The notes under the pieces are model-generated. The model was not told the DNA's origin. It did not search any database and worked only from the letters and a program-made list of their open reading frames with translations. A program made the position numbers and the translations under genes. This document shows, piece by piece, positions 18,574 through 29,062 of a stretch of 64,000 nucleotides of DNA. Source of the stretch: an uncultured bacterium (GTDB taxonomy: Bacteria > Myxococcota_A > Bradymonadia > UBA7976 > VGTA01); NCBI GenBank assembly GCA_943788935.1, contig CALSSE010000017.1, forward strand, positions 544,001-608,000, in the 5' to 3' direction. Positions within the stretch are counted from its first letter, which is position 1. Every line of letters begins with the position of its first letter.

Positions 18574-19899
18574 ATGAGCGCTGAACGAGAGGGTGAGCTA
18601 GAGAAGAGCCTCGGGCCGTTGATGATTTGGGGCTTAGGGGTGGGGTATGTGATCTCCGGTGAGTATTTTGGATGGAATTTAGGGCTCGCTGAGGGTGGGC
18701 CTTATGGCATGTTAGTGGCGACTCTCATCGTCACCTTGATGTATCTCTGCTTCACTCTCTCTTATGCCGAGCTAGCGTGTGCCCTCCCTGGTGCGGGAGG
18801 GGCTCATGTCTATGGCAAAGCAGCTTATGGAGAGCGGTTTGGGCTCACTGTGGGATTGGCGCAACTCATTGAGTTTGTTTTCGCCCCACCCGCCATTGCC
18901 TTCGCGATCGGAGGCTATCTCCAGTCCTACCTACCGGGGGTTCCTGCTCTCTATTTAGCGATGATCGCTTATATTATCTTTACTGGACTGAATGCTTGGG
19001 GTGTTAAGCTCTCGGCGATGTTTGAGCTAGTGATGACCCTCTTCGCGGTCACTGAGTTATTGATTTTTTGTGGGGTCGCTCTTCCCGAGTTTGAGTGGTC
19101 TCATTTTAGTCATAACCCCCTCCCTAATGGATGGTGGGGCGTATTACCTTCTCTCCCCTTCGCGATTTGGTTTTATTTGGCACTCGAGGGCATTGCTAAC
19201 GTTGCAGAGGAGGCACGAGATCCTCAACGTGACATCTCTCGGGGGTTCATTTATGCACTCGCCACCTTGGTCACCCTCGCCATCTTAGTATTTTTCTCCG
19301 CTGTGGGCGTCGCCGGTTGGGAGGCGATTGTATATACTGATGCGACTCAGAGCGTCACTTCAGATAGCCCTCTTCCTTTGGCGATCGCCCGAGTCGTGGG
19401 AGAGGGTCATCTGCTCTATCACCTCTTGGTCACTGTCGGACTCTTTGGGCTTGTAGCGAGTTTTCATGGGATCATTTTAGTAGCGGGCCGAGCGACTATG
19501 GACTTTGGTCGCCAAGGGTATTTACCGAGTGCGCTCAGTCGAGTACATGTAGAGCGACGCACACCGATCAACGCTCTCTTGATTAATATGCTTGTGGGTT
19601 TTGGCGCGCTGCTCACGGGTAAAACAGGAGAGATCATCACCCTCGCCTGCTTCGGAGCGCTCACTTTATACGCTTTATCGATGCTCAGCTTAATGAAGTT
19701 ACGACGTGAGCAACCGGAGCTACCACGGCCTTATGAAGCCCCCCTATATCCTTTATTTCCGGCGATCGCTTTTATCCTCGCTACACTCTGCCTCGGCGCT
19801 GTGAGTTATTATAATCAAGGGGTCGCTCTCGTTTATTTAGCGTTAATGAGTAGCGGTTATCTACTCGCCTCAGCCCTTCATTTACGACATCGTCGCTAG
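18574..19899 (+). CDS. eat: APC-family permease, ethanolamine permease-like
   Basis: A 441-residue protein with about twelve hydrophobic segments. The opening GLGVGYVISGEYFGWNLG, then YAELACALPGAGGAHVY and AEEARDPQRDISRGF, fit the amino acid-polyamine-organocation family and most closely the ethanolamine permease branch. It imports an amine or amino acid across the inner membrane. AGGGAGGAAGAG gives an excellent ribosome site. No ethanolamine ammonia-lyase genes are next to it, so the substrate stays open. Confidence 0.75.
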   Translation: MSAEREGELEKSLGPLMIWGLGVGYVISGEYFGWNLGLAEGGPYGMLVATLIVTLMYLCFTLSYAELACALPGAGGAHVYGKAAYGERFGLTVGLAQLIEFVFAPPAIAFAIGGYLQSYLPGVPALYLAMIAYIIFTGLNAWGVKLSAMFELVMTLFAVTELLIFCGVALPEFEWSHFSHNPLPNGWWGVLPSLPFAIWFYLALEGIANVAEEARDPQRDISRGFIYALATLVTLAILVFFSAVGVAGWEAIVYTDATQSVTSDSPLPLAIARVVGEGHLLYHLLVTVGLFGLVASFHGIILVAGRATMDFGRQGYLPSALSRVHVERRTPINALLINMLVGFGALLTGKTGEIITLACFGALTLYALSMLSLMKLRREQPELPRPYEAPLYPLFPAIAFILATLCLGAVSYYNQGVALVYLALMSSGYLLASALHLRHRR

Positions 19900-20053
19900 C
19901 AGCGCGTCGAGCCTTTTGCCTGAAGAGTGGAAGTAGAACACCCTACGAGCTCATTCAGCTTATACAGGAGCAATCGTTTCCTCTCTTTCCATTTTATACA
20001 GAGTGGGTAATATGGGATTTTGTCACACCTTATACCCAAGATGATGAATCACC

Positions 20054-22450
20054 ATGTATAACGCTCCTCTTCATGAGCTTAATCGATCTCCAGCTGCTCA
20101 AGTCGTCACTAAGCTCGCTGCAAGCTCTGGCTTGTTTTTGACTCATTTTGAGCATAGACATCATCTCACGATACCGGCGATGTGGCTCCCTGAAGACCGA
20201 CCTGACCTCGATGGAGAGGTAAGGTGGAAAGCGGGTACGCTCAAGGAGCATAAGTATCTTCATTTTAGATATGACCAACCTTTAGGCAGCTTTCATCCAG
20301 GGCATAGAGCAAAATGGACGACTCATGAGCTTTGTCATGGCTTAGTGGGGTTTACTTGGCGCCCCGATATGACTCCCCTCTCTCACAGCCTCGCTGCGAG
20401 GCTCTCTGAGCTTCTTCCGGTCGCTTTATGGTACTTCTTTGATGAGTCTCAGTTACGACGCTGTCCCCTGCATTATCTCCAAGGAGCTCTCTTTCAAGAT
20501 CACTGCGTCTACTGTGATCAGCTCGCCGCTCAAGGGCCTCGGCTCCCTGAGCTAGAAGATGAGGAGATGATCAAAGCGGGGATACGTTTTGTGAAAGATG
20601 AGTTGGCAATGATCGCTAAGAGTAAGCGATTTGGACGTCCTCTGCCTAACCGCTATGCCACGCTCGATCTTAATAGCGACTCTATGGCTTATGTCGCCCA
20701 AAATCTTAAGCGAATGGAAGATCCTGTTTTTCGTATGTTTATCGAGCTATTTCATGGCCACCATACTGGAATGTGGGCGGATCTAGATGAGCTAGAGGGT
20801 AGAGTGTGGGGGTTGACAGAGGCTCTCAGCGGAGGCCTCCCCGCTAACCCGCTCTCTGCGGGGCAAGATCATTGGATCGCTCAAGACCTAGGTTGGCGAT
20901 TATTGTCAGTCTCCGCCCAATGTGAAGATCAAGAGGCGATCGATCGACTTGAAGAGCTCGCAGTGGGACTCTCGAAGAGGCCTCAAGATCTACAACCCGT
21001 TTTTCGCGGTTATCAAGAGCTCTTTGACTCCTTCTTCCTACCTGAACCGGAGGCGATGTTTGGTGTAGGTTATCCACTTATTGAGAAGGAGAGCGGTAGC
21101 GTATGGGGGTCGGACCTCACCCAACTCTATCGTGGCGTAGATAGCGCTTGTCCTTCTATCAGTAAGGCCCTCGGGCCCGAGAACTTCAGCGAGCAGATCT
21201 CCGCTTTCGCTGTATGGGACTTAGAGCGCCCTCAGCGCTCAGGAGTAGGTAAGCGCTTCGCCTCTTTCTTAGCAGAGACCGCCCGTGGGCCACTCTCTGA
21301 TCTCGCTACCTATGAGGCAGCGATTCAATACCCCGATCCCCCTGACCCTTGGTCCGCTTCACTAGGATGGCATTCGGCAGAAGGAAAACTTGTCCGTCGG
21401 GCTCAAGGTGTTGATGTTCTCAAGTTAAGCGTAGAAGTTGACGCGCTTATCGAGGCGATCGATCGTGAAGATGAAGAGGTGGATGTACCTGAGCGTGAAC
21501 ATTGGATTCTTATCACCCATCAAGCGGGTGGAGTGAGGCGCATCACTGAGGTCAGCGCTCAAGCGGCGAGCGTACTTGAGCTTTTAGCTGACGGTCCAGT
21601 AGAGCGTCAGCTGCTCGATCTCACCGAAGATGATTGGGAAACTCTCATTGATAGTGGATCGATCACTCCCTGTAACTGGCACATCTATGCCCCTGAAGAG
21701 CTACCGAAGATGACGTCTACGAATGAGGGCTTACTCCCCGATGCCTTCTCACTCACCTCCTCGAGAGGTATGTGGAGTCAGGCTCGTCTAAGACGTACAT
21801 CGGGTGACGAGCTGAGCGAAGATGCGGGCTTTGAACCAGCGCCGCTTTATGAAGTAGAGAGTGAGAGAGCCTACAGTGGGGCGCCTCAGCCAGTGGACTC
21901 AGAGGCGCTCTCTGAATCTGATCATCAAGCAGCGGAGGCGCTCCGCTCTTTAGATGAGCTGAGCGCGGTTATCAAAGAGGTGAGGGGAGGGGCGATGACC
22001 TCTAAGTCATCTCTGGGTCGTCAGTATTCCAGTCAATCAGGGTCATCGAGAGCCGCTCGATCTTGGGGAGAGTCCTCTTTCAAGTCTGCTCCTCAGATCT
22101 CCTCTGTTGAGGCGCTTCGTGAGATGGGCTACAGTGAGGATCGTCCACCAGAGAATCCCTTTGAGACGAAATTACGCCAAGCGCTCGCTGCGCAAACCCA
22201 ACAAGATGAATCACCGTTGCCCGCGAGTTCAAACCTAACAGAGGACTATGATGACCTCTTTACTTTTGACCTCGAAGACTCTATCGATGAGCTTACTGAG
22301 ACAGAGCTTGATCAGCAATTAAAGAGTATATTGAGCGAAGAGGTGAGCGCGGTTAACTCTAAAGGCCATGAAGAGAGCGCTACCGATGAAGAGAGCGGAG
22401 AGGCAGTAGGGTTTGGAGAGCGGTGGGGTGATTGGGATAAAGAGCGGTGA
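20054..22450 (+). CDS. Large uncharacterised protein with an HELCH motif
   Basis: A 798-residue protein without signal peptide or membrane span. Near residue 96 WTTHELCHGLVGF contains HExxH, and Cys/His pairs follow (CPLHYLQGALFQDHCVYCDQ at about 140-160), so a zinc-bound N-terminal domain is plausible. The last ~200 residues are acidic, low in hydrophobics and probably disordered. The gene overlaps the TolC gene by 4 bases and so heads an operon with an export system. I recognise no family and assign no function; a metallopeptidase-like N-terminus is a guess from the motif. Confidence 0.6.
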   Translation: MYNAPLHELNRSPAAQVVTKLAASSGLFLTHFEHRHHLTIPAMWLPEDRPDLDGEVRWKAGTLKEHKYLHFRYDQPLGSFHPGHRAKWTTHELCHGLVGFTWRPDMTPLSHSLAARLSELLPVALWYFFDESQLRRCPLHYLQGALFQDHCVYCDQLAAQGPRLPELEDEEMIKAGIRFVKDELAMIAKSKRFGRPLPNRYATLDLNSDSMAYVAQNLKRMEDPVFRMFIELFHGHHTGMWADLDELEGRVWGLTEALSGGLPANPLSAGQDHWIAQDLGWRLLSVSAQCEDQEAIDRLEELAVGLSKRPQDLQPVFRGYQELFDSFFLPEPEAMFGVGYPLIEKESGSVWGSDLTQLYRGVDSACPSISKALGPENFSEQISAFAVWDLERPQRSGVGKRFASFLAETARGPLSDLATYEAAIQYPDPPDPWSASLGWHSAEGKLVRRAQGVDVLKLSVEVDALIEAIDREDEEVDVPEREHWILITHQAGGVRRITEVSAQAASVLELLADGPVERQLLDLTEDDWETLIDSGSITPCNWHIYAPEELPKMTSTNEGLLPDAFSLTSSRGMWSQARLRRTSGDELSEDAGFEPAPLYEVESERAYSGAPQPVDSEALSESDHQAAEALRSLDELSAVIKEVRGGAMTSKSSLGRQYSSQSGSSRAARSWGESSFKSAPQISSVEALREMGYSEDRPPENPFETKLRQALAAQTQQDESPLPASSNLTEDYDDLFTFDLEDSIDELTETELDQQLKSILSEEVSAVNSKGHEESATDEESGEAVGFGERWGDWDKER

Positions 22451-24123
22451 GTCCTGTCTTTAGAGGAGGTGTGAGCGCTCAATCAAGAGGCCTTCAGGGA
22501 TCATTCAAGAGATTATCTAAGCAAAGTCGATTCCTTCTGAGAGTCTGCGCGATCTGTTGTTGGGTGCACCTCTCCTTAGGCGGTGTTGGGCAGAGACCTG
22601 GAGGAAGTGAAGTAAATGGGGTTTATACAGAGGGCCTCGCTTATGCGCAGAATATCGTTCATACAGAGAGCGTCGTTCATACAGAGAGCGTTGTTCATAC
22701 AGAGAGCGATACGCTCTCTCAATCGCTCTCTCAAGTGGTTCAATCGACTCTAGCTCTCCACCCCGCTGCTCGCGCTCGACGTTTTGATATTCAATCTGCC
22801 CAGAGAGGTTTAGACGCGGCAAGGGGGTTGTTTGATATGCAATTGAGCGGAGACCTCGACCTCTCTGATGATTTAGTGACGATTCCTAACCCTTTGGAGA
22901 TGGGTGCCCGAACCCCGATCGAGACTCAGAGATATAGCGCTGAGTTGAGGCTGACTCAGCCCCTTCGTTGGGGGACTCAGCTCAGCTTTGGTTTACGTCA
23001 GAGTCAGGTAGAGACTACGAACCCTTTCCGTAATTGTGTCCCGGGGATCATCAGTGATCGATGCTATGAGTCCACCTTGACGCTCTCTCTCAATCAGCCT
23101 CTTTTGAGGGGGGGGTCTGCTTCGGCGAACACAGCTGAAGAGCGGAGCGCAAGATATGGGGTCGAAGGAGCTCGAGAGCAGCTACGAGTGGAGCTCAATC
23201 AACGAGCGCAGAGTGTGGGGAGCACGTACTTGCAGCTCTCACTCGCTCAAGCTCAGCTGAGGCTAGAGCGTGATCTTTTAGCGCTCACTGAGCGTCGACT
23301 TTTTGAGGCTCAAGAGCGAGTAAAAGTAGGAATCATCGCTGCGAGTGACCTCTATCCCCTACAGGCAGCGATCGCTCAAAGGGCGCAGAGCGTGATGAGC
23401 AGTGAAGGGCGAGTCACCGACGCTCGATCGAGGCTGAGGACTTTGAGTCAGTTCAACATCGATATCGCTACCTTCCCTCGTAGATGGCTTGAGCCTCAGC
23501 CTTTAGAGCGGTCACTTCGCTCACTCTCTTCACCAAACCTCAAAAACTCACCACAGGTGAGAGCATTACTCGCTGCAATGCAACAATTAGAGGCTCGTCG
23601 AGAGCCTCTGCGTGACGCTCAACGACCACAGCTTAATATGGGATTAATATGGAGTCAGAGTGGATTAGGAGAGGCCCTCGGAGATGCGCTAGGAGCACTC
23701 CCCGATAATGAGAGTCGCTTCTATGGGGTGACGGTGAGTTACGCACAGGCTCTATCTCGGCGCGCAGACAACTTGAGCGCTCAATTAGAGTCTCAGTTAA
23801 GAGCTCAAGAGGCGGAACGAGAGTCTTTACGACAGGAGTTAGAGCTGTCTTGGCGGTTAAGCCTAGATCAGGTTCAGCGTAGTCGAGAGTTGTTGACATT
23901 AGCTCGTATCGCTCGACAAGCGACAGAGAAGAGCGCTGCGGTTGCGAGCGCTAAGTTGTCTGAAGGACGAGGGACCTTGTTCGAGGTCCTTGAACTACAG
24001 AATCAAGCGCTCTCAAGTCACACACAGGAGATCACTATCGAGCATGATATAGCCCAAGGTCTCCTCGATTTATGGGGGCTGAATGATGAGCTTCTCGATC
24101 GATTTGGAGTCGATGTGAGATGA
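22447..24123 (+). CDS. TolC-type outer-membrane efflux protein
   Basis: A 558-residue protein with an N-terminal hydrophobic segment (about 28-45), a VVHTES repeat from an 18-bp minisatellite (about 70-90), and the long alpha-helical and beta segments of the OEP family (for example SLNQPLLRGG, and RLFEAQERVKVGIIAASDLYPLQAAIAQ with the usual LxxAxxxL heptads). It forms the outer-membrane channel of a tripartite pump. It overlaps both neighbours by 4 bases. The start at 22447 is GTG or close to it; the signal may begin about 25 residues later. Confidence 0.8.
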   Translation: MSPVFRGGVSAQSRGLQGSFKRLSKQSRFLLRVCAICCWVHLSLGGVGQRPGGSEVNGVYTEGLAYAQNIVHTESVVHTESVVHTESDTLSQSLSQVVQSTLALHPAARARRFDIQSAQRGLDAARGLFDMQLSGDLDLSDDLVTIPNPLEMGARTPIETQRYSAELRLTQPLRWGTQLSFGLRQSQVETTNPFRNCVPGIISDRCYESTLTLSLNQPLLRGGSASANTAEERSARYGVEGAREQLRVELNQRAQSVGSTYLQLSLAQAQLRLERDLLALTERRLFEAQERVKVGIIAASDLYPLQAAIAQRAQSVMSSEGRVTDARSRLRTLSQFNIDIATFPRRWLEPQPLERSLRSLSSPNLKNSPQVRALLAAMQQLEARREPLRDAQRPQLNMGLIWSQSGLGEALGDALGALPDNESRFYGVTVSYAQALSRRADNLSAQLESQLRAQEAERESLRQELELSWRLSLDQVQRSRELLTLARIARQATEKSAAVASAKLSEGRGTLFEVLELQNQALSSHTQEITIEHDIAQGLLDLWGLNDELLDRFGVDVR

Positions 24124-27100
24124 GCGTTTCAAGCGTTGAGGCCCAACGTCAGTCTCGTCTCTTATCACACCTCCTCCGCCGACCGATCGGAGTAATGATG
24201 AGTCTCACCTTGGTGGTCCTCGTCGGTCTTATCGCTTATGCACGTATGCCACTCCAGCTACTGCCTGAAGGCTTTAGCCCTCCATTTATGTGGGTCGCGG
24301 TCCCCACTCTCGCCGCCAGTCCAGAAGAGAATGAGCTCCTCGTCGCTAAACCTTTAGAGGACGCGCTCTCCACGCTTGGGGAGATCGATCGTTTACGTAC
24401 TTTTATCCGCACCAATAACGTCGGGTTTGCGATTAACTTACATGCCAAAAGCGATCCTGATCTCAGCTATTTGAGGATCAGGTCTCGTCTTCGTAGACAC
24501 CTCCCATCGCTCCCCGAAGGCTCTCAATTCGCTAGGATATGGCGACACGACCCCAATGATGACCCACTGTATATCCTCTCAGTGACTTTCCCGCCGACAC
24601 ATCAGAGGCCCGCTCAGGTCATTAAAGATCATATCGTTCAAGAGTTGGAGAGGATCTCGGGGGTGAGTAGAGTAGAACTTCGAGGGGTTGAAGAGCTTGC
24701 TGTTCGTATTAAGCTAAATCCACACGCTCTGAGGGAGGCTCGTATTGATGCTCAACAGCTCATCGATCAGCTCGCTCAAGATCACTTCACGCTCACTGCA
24801 GGTCGGATCATAGAGGGAGACCGGCAGGTCTGGATCAACGCCTCTTCTCGATTTGAGAGCATAGAGGCGGTGAGAGCGAGACCGATCACTCGCCACCTCA
24901 CCCTCGGCGAGGTGGCTGAAGTCTCTCTCGCCCCGAGTGGGACGCCTGAGATCCAACGAGTCAATGGTCAAGATGCTGCTCAGCTGATCATCTATAAGGT
25001 CTCCACAGAGAATACGATCGAGGTCTCTGATCAAATCAAAGCGACTTTGGCACGCTTGTTCACGCAGAAGAGTCAGCTGAGGGGCTTTGAGCGCATTGAA
25101 TTCTTCAGTCAGGGTGAGTTTATTAAGACTTCTCTTGATCAAATAAAGAACTCAGCGCTCTTTGGTGGGATCATTGCTCTGTTGTGCCTATGGTTATTCT
25201 TGAGGTCGATCAGGGTGACTCTGATGATCACCGCAGCGATCCCTTTGTGTCTCTTAATGACGATCGCGCTTCTCTATTTAAATGGTCAGAGTCTCAATGT
25301 GCTCTCGATGATGGGGATTATCCTCTCGGTAGGTATGGTGATCGATAACGCGATCGTTGTTTTAGAGCAGGTCGCTCGACTGAGACGACGAGGAGACACT
25401 CCTTATCAGGCAGCATTAGAGGGGACTAGCGCTGTGGGGATGGCGATTACTTTAGCGACTGCCACCACTTTGGTGGTGTTTTTACCAATCATGATGCTCT
25501 CTGATCAACCGCTTGTCGGCTTCTTTATTACGAGCATTGGAGAGCCGGTCTGTTATGCTCTCAGCGCTTCTCTCCTCGTCGCTTTGGTACACTTACCGAC
25601 GGCGAGTTTATGGTTCTCCGGATCTCTCTCTTCTCCTAGACAAGAGCATAAAGAGGAGGTTGTCGAAGGGGTCGCAGGGAGTAATGACGCCGAAGAGGCA
25701 CTGGAGAAGTCAAGCTATTACAGGGTTTTGTCGTGGGTCTTGGAGCATAGGTTAGCGGTGAGTCTCTTCACGTTATTATTCTTTATGAGCGTCGGTTGGC
25801 CAGCAAATCAGCTCAAGCGAGTCGATAAGGGAGGTGGAGCGTTCAAGACCTTAACCGTCCATTTGATTGGTCCGCTTAATGGGTCGCAGCGTCGGCTAGA
25901 TGAGCTCGCTCGTCGAGTTGAACGTCAACTCCTAGGGTCAAAGAGTGAACTAGACATTAAGACGATCGTAACTAGTCGGGGGTGGTCCCCTGAGCATTTA
26001 AAGGTAGAGCTTCATCTGACCTCGACTGATCTCCGTCAACTCACCAAGAATGTTCGTGAAGAGCGGATCTTGGCTCTCCTCCCACAGAGGCCGGGATATA
26101 AGTTGAGGTTACGCAGAGGGATGGGGGCTCAGAACGACGGCGTGCAGATCTCTGTCTATGGTCCTTATCTACACACTACCCAACCAATCGCTGAAGATCT
26201 GATGAGGCGGCTTAAACGAGCACCGGAAATTAAAGAAGTCGAGCTCGACCTCCCCGAGGGAGGCCTTGAGCTCTTGCTCAATGTGAACCCGATCTTCGCC
26301 GCCACTCAGCAGCTCTCTCCTCGATGGATTTCAGGCTCGGTGAACGCTGAGCTACAGGAGAGACCGATCGGAGAATTATTGACCGCGAGTGGTGATGTAG
26401 AGCTCTTAATCTCGCCTGAGAGTGAGTCTTTGACCGTAGATACAGTCGCTCGTACAGTCCCTAGATCACCGCTCGCTCAAGGCAACACATCTACGGACAC
26501 AACAGGTCTTGGAGATCAGACGATAGACAGCGTGGTGCGCCGGTCATTGAAGCTAGGCTCTGGTAAAATTCGTCGGAAGAGAAGACGAGTAGAGGTGAAT
26601 CTATCGGTGATCGGTGAGGATGGAGAAGTTATGGCGGCTTTGGAGAGAGAGTTACCTCGTTTTCAGACCCCTGTAGGCTATGGGATAGATTACGGTGAAC
26701 GGTTCAAAGAGAGAACTTCAAATGAACGCGGTGGCCTATTGGCCATTCTCGCAGGAGTCGCGTTGGTCTTCTGCCTTATGGGTCTCCTCTTCGAGAGCCT
26801 TCTTACTCCACTCGCGATCTTAGGAACGATCCCTTTAGCCTTTGTAGGGGCGATTTGGATGCTCTGGCTCTGTGGGACCTCTTTTGAGGTGATGGCGATG
26901 ATTGGTGGAGTGATCTTAGTGGGGGTTGTCGTCAATAATGGAATCGTTTTGATCGATCAGGTACAAACTTTGAGACGGCTCGGGCGTACGCGTAATAAGG
27001 CGGTCCTTGTGGCATCTTCGACTCGTTTAAGACCGATCCTTATGACCGCGCTCACTACCATAGGTGGCCTTATCCCTATGGCTTTTGGTGGAGGAGAGAG

Positions 27101-27287
27101 CGTAGGTGTTGATTATCGTCCTCTAGGACAGGTAGTTATTGGAGGGCTTTTAACGAGCACCCTGCTTACTTTGGTAGTAATTCCATTGCTTTATACCCTC
27201 ATTGACGATGTCAGCTATGCTCCTCGAGAAGCCAGGGCTTGGATAAAGTATCTCTCCTCTCGCCTACGCTCTCTCATTCCAAAGTGA
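24120..27287 (+). CDS. RND-family efflux transporter
   Basis: A 1055-residue protein with the duplicated RND layout: a helix near residue 25-45, large periplasmic part, then helix clusters (MMGIILSVGMVIDNAIVVLEQ in the first half, MAMIGGVILVGVVVNNGIVLIDQ in the second). Asp in VGMVIDN is the proton-relay position. It is AcrB/MexB-like in length, and lies directly behind a TolC gene, but there is no membrane-fusion (adaptor) gene in the operon. The substrate cannot be read from sequence. Confidence 0.85.
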   Translation: MSVSSVEAQRQSRLLSHLLRRPIGVMMSLTLVVLVGLIAYARMPLQLLPEGFSPPFMWVAVPTLAASPEENELLVAKPLEDALSTLGEIDRLRTFIRTNNVGFAINLHAKSDPDLSYLRIRSRLRRHLPSLPEGSQFARIWRHDPNDDPLYILSVTFPPTHQRPAQVIKDHIVQELERISGVSRVELRGVEELAVRIKLNPHALREARIDAQQLIDQLAQDHFTLTAGRIIEGDRQVWINASSRFESIEAVRARPITRHLTLGEVAEVSLAPSGTPEIQRVNGQDAAQLIIYKVSTENTIEVSDQIKATLARLFTQKSQLRGFERIEFFSQGEFIKTSLDQIKNSALFGGIIALLCLWLFLRSIRVTLMITAAIPLCLLMTIALLYLNGQSLNVLSMMGIILSVGMVIDNAIVVLEQVARLRRRGDTPYQAALEGTSAVGMAITLATATTLVVFLPIMMLSDQPLVGFFITSIGEPVCYALSASLLVALVHLPTASLWFSGSLSSPRQEHKEEVVEGVAGSNDAEEALEKSSYYRVLSWVLEHRLAVSLFTLLFFMSVGWPANQLKRVDKGGGAFKTLTVHLIGPLNGSQRRLDELARRVERQLLGSKSELDIKTIVTSRGWSPEHLKVELHLTSTDLRQLTKNVREERILALLPQRPGYKLRLRRGMGAQNDGVQISVYGPYLHTTQPIAEDLMRRLKRAPEIKEVELDLPEGGLELLLNVNPIFAATQQLSPRWISGSVNAELQERPIGELLTASGDVELLISPESESLTVDTVARTVPRSPLAQGNTSTDTTGLGDQTIDSVVRRSLKLGSGKIRRKRRRVEVNLSVIGEDGEVMAALERELPRFQTPVGYGIDYGERFKERTSNERGGLLAILAGVALVFCLMGLLFESLLTPLAILGTIPLAFVGAIWMLWLCGTSFEVMAMIGGVILVGVVVNNGIVLIDQVQTLRRLGRTRNKAVLVASSTRLRPILMTALTTIGGLIPMAFGGGESVGVDYRPLGQVVIGGLLTSTLLTLVVIPLLYTLIDDVSYAPREARAWIKYLSSRLRSLIPK

Positions 27288-27421
27288 GAGATTACTCTTT
27301 TAAAATATTGAACTATCCTCAGCTAAGACTTGCACCTTATCGAAGCTCAGTTAAAGTGAGAGGTGTTCACTGACGATATAACTAGCTATTATCGATATTA
27401 ACTCTCATCTCCACTTGGGAA

Positions 27422-28933
27422 ATGATCACCTTGGAAGTCAAAAAAACCCCTCCTCCACTTAAAGTCTGTCCTCGTTGTTTCGAAGAGCAAAGAGGTGTGC
27501 GTTGTGTCCACGACCAAAGTTATTTGATCACTAAAGAAGCTCAACTCAGCGCCAAAGGAGATGCTCTACTCGGACATGAAATCGGAGGTAGATATGGGGT
27601 GATCGAGCGTCTAGGTATGGGAGGAATGGGCGCTGTTTACAAAGCGACAGACCCTCAGCGTAATTTGATTGTAGCCATTAAGGTGCTCCGTGAGGCATAT
27701 GCTCAACACCCTGCGATCCGTGAACGCTTCATTAGGGAAGCAGAAGCGGGAGCGTCGCTCAGTCATCCTAACGTTGTACCTCTCATTGATTTCGGTATCG
27801 AGGATAGCGGTCGGTTATGGTTAGCAATGGAGTTCGCTGAGGGGTGGACTCTCAGAGATGAGATAAATCATAACGGCGCCTTCACGGTGAAGGAGGCGAT
27901 AGAGCTTATACGTCAAGTTCTTAAGGGATTGGCGGTCGCTCATGATGCCGGTCTTATCCATAGAGATCTTAAGCATGACAACATCATGTACCATGGGAGA
28001 CGTGAGAAGTTTATCGCTAAAATCGTTGATTTTGGGGTGGTTAAGAGCGAGGCAGCTGACCTTGGTCGCAGTACAGGTGCGAGTGGTTGGAAGCCCCCTA
28101 ATAAGCTCTCAACTTCACAGCGGAACGCTCAAGGAGCTTTTGACTTAAGCGAAGCACTTAAAGAGGCCGAGAGAGAGCAAGAGTCAGGTAAAGAGTCAGG
28201 TAAAGAGTCAGGTAAAGAGTCAGGTAAAGTTGAATCTACGGCAGACGATAGCTTGAAAGATAAGGCGCTAACCGCGGTGGGGATGATGGTCGGCTCTCCG
28301 AGCTATATGGCACCTGAGCAAATCAGAGGCCTTAAAGTTGGCCCTCCCGCTGACCTCTATGCCTTGGCGGTCGTCGCTTATGAGATATTAGCGGCTCGTC
28401 GTCTCTTTACAGTGAATGACTATGAGACCTTATTAAAAGACGGCGCAAAGCGAGACGCTCCGCGGTTAGTGTTTAGCGCTCGTGGAGAAGTGATCCCAGA
28501 GCCCCTTGCTGACATTATTCATAACGCTTTAGCTCATGACCCCACAGATCGATATCCTGACGCTCATACCATGCTACTCGCTTTAGATCAGATGAATTTT
28601 AGGACAGCGGATATCCCTCTCGATTTATTCTGTGAGCTTCCGAACTTCCTCGAGAGTGAAGATCTCACCAAGCGAGGAAAATCCTCCTCTAAAATAGGAA
28701 AAGATCAAGCGTCGGATCAAGCGTCGGATCAAGCGTCGGATCAAGCGTCGGATCAAGCGTCGGATCAAGCGTCGGATCAAGCGTTTGTGACAGAGGCGCA
28801 GTCTTCGTCAGTAGAGCTGCATGAGGGAGGGTTAACGAATGAAGGGCGGCCAACGGTGTGGAACGCTCAACTGCTTGTTCCTCCATTCGTAGTTATGATT
28901 ATGGCATGGGTCTTCGCTAAACTGTTGGAATAG
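27422..28933 (+). CDS. Membrane-anchored Ser/Thr protein kinase
   Basis: A 503-residue Hanks-type kinase. A short N-terminal Cys cluster (CPRCFEEQRGVRC) resembles a zinc ribbon. The kinase domain shows GMGGMGAVYKA, the Lys in VAIKVL, HRDLKHDN, VDFG and YMAPEQ, so it should be active. Two low-complexity inserts come from 12-bp repeats: ESGK four times within the activation-loop region, and SDQA seven times near the C-terminus. A single C-terminal helix (VVMIMAWVFAKLL) would anchor it. The gene is monocistronic. Confidence 0.85.
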   Translation: MITLEVKKTPPPLKVCPRCFEEQRGVRCVHDQSYLITKEAQLSAKGDALLGHEIGGRYGVIERLGMGGMGAVYKATDPQRNLIVAIKVLREAYAQHPAIRERFIREAEAGASLSHPNVVPLIDFGIEDSGRLWLAMEFAEGWTLRDEINHNGAFTVKEAIELIRQVLKGLAVAHDAGLIHRDLKHDNIMYHGRREKFIAKIVDFGVVKSEAADLGRSTGASGWKPPNKLSTSQRNAQGAFDLSEALKEAEREQESGKESGKESGKESGKVESTADDSLKDKALTAVGMMVGSPSYMAPEQIRGLKVGPPADLYALAVVAYEILAARRLFTVNDYETLLKDGAKRDAPRLVFSARGEVIPEPLADIIHNALAHDPTDRYPDAHTMLLALDQMNFRTADIPLDLFCELPNFLESEDLTKRGKSSSKIGKDQASDQASDQASDQASDQASDQASDQAFVTEAQSSSVELHEGGLTNEGRPTVWNAQLLVPPFVVMIMAWVFAKLLE

Positions 28934-29062
28934 TCGACTATCTCGAGGCCTAAACTTAGCATTGTCCTTTCATATCATGTCAAGTTACCGTAAAAGTGAG
29001 TGTAAAAGAGTCATTACATACTCTAACTCAAAGAACTACATCCATCTCACAGGGAGAATCAG

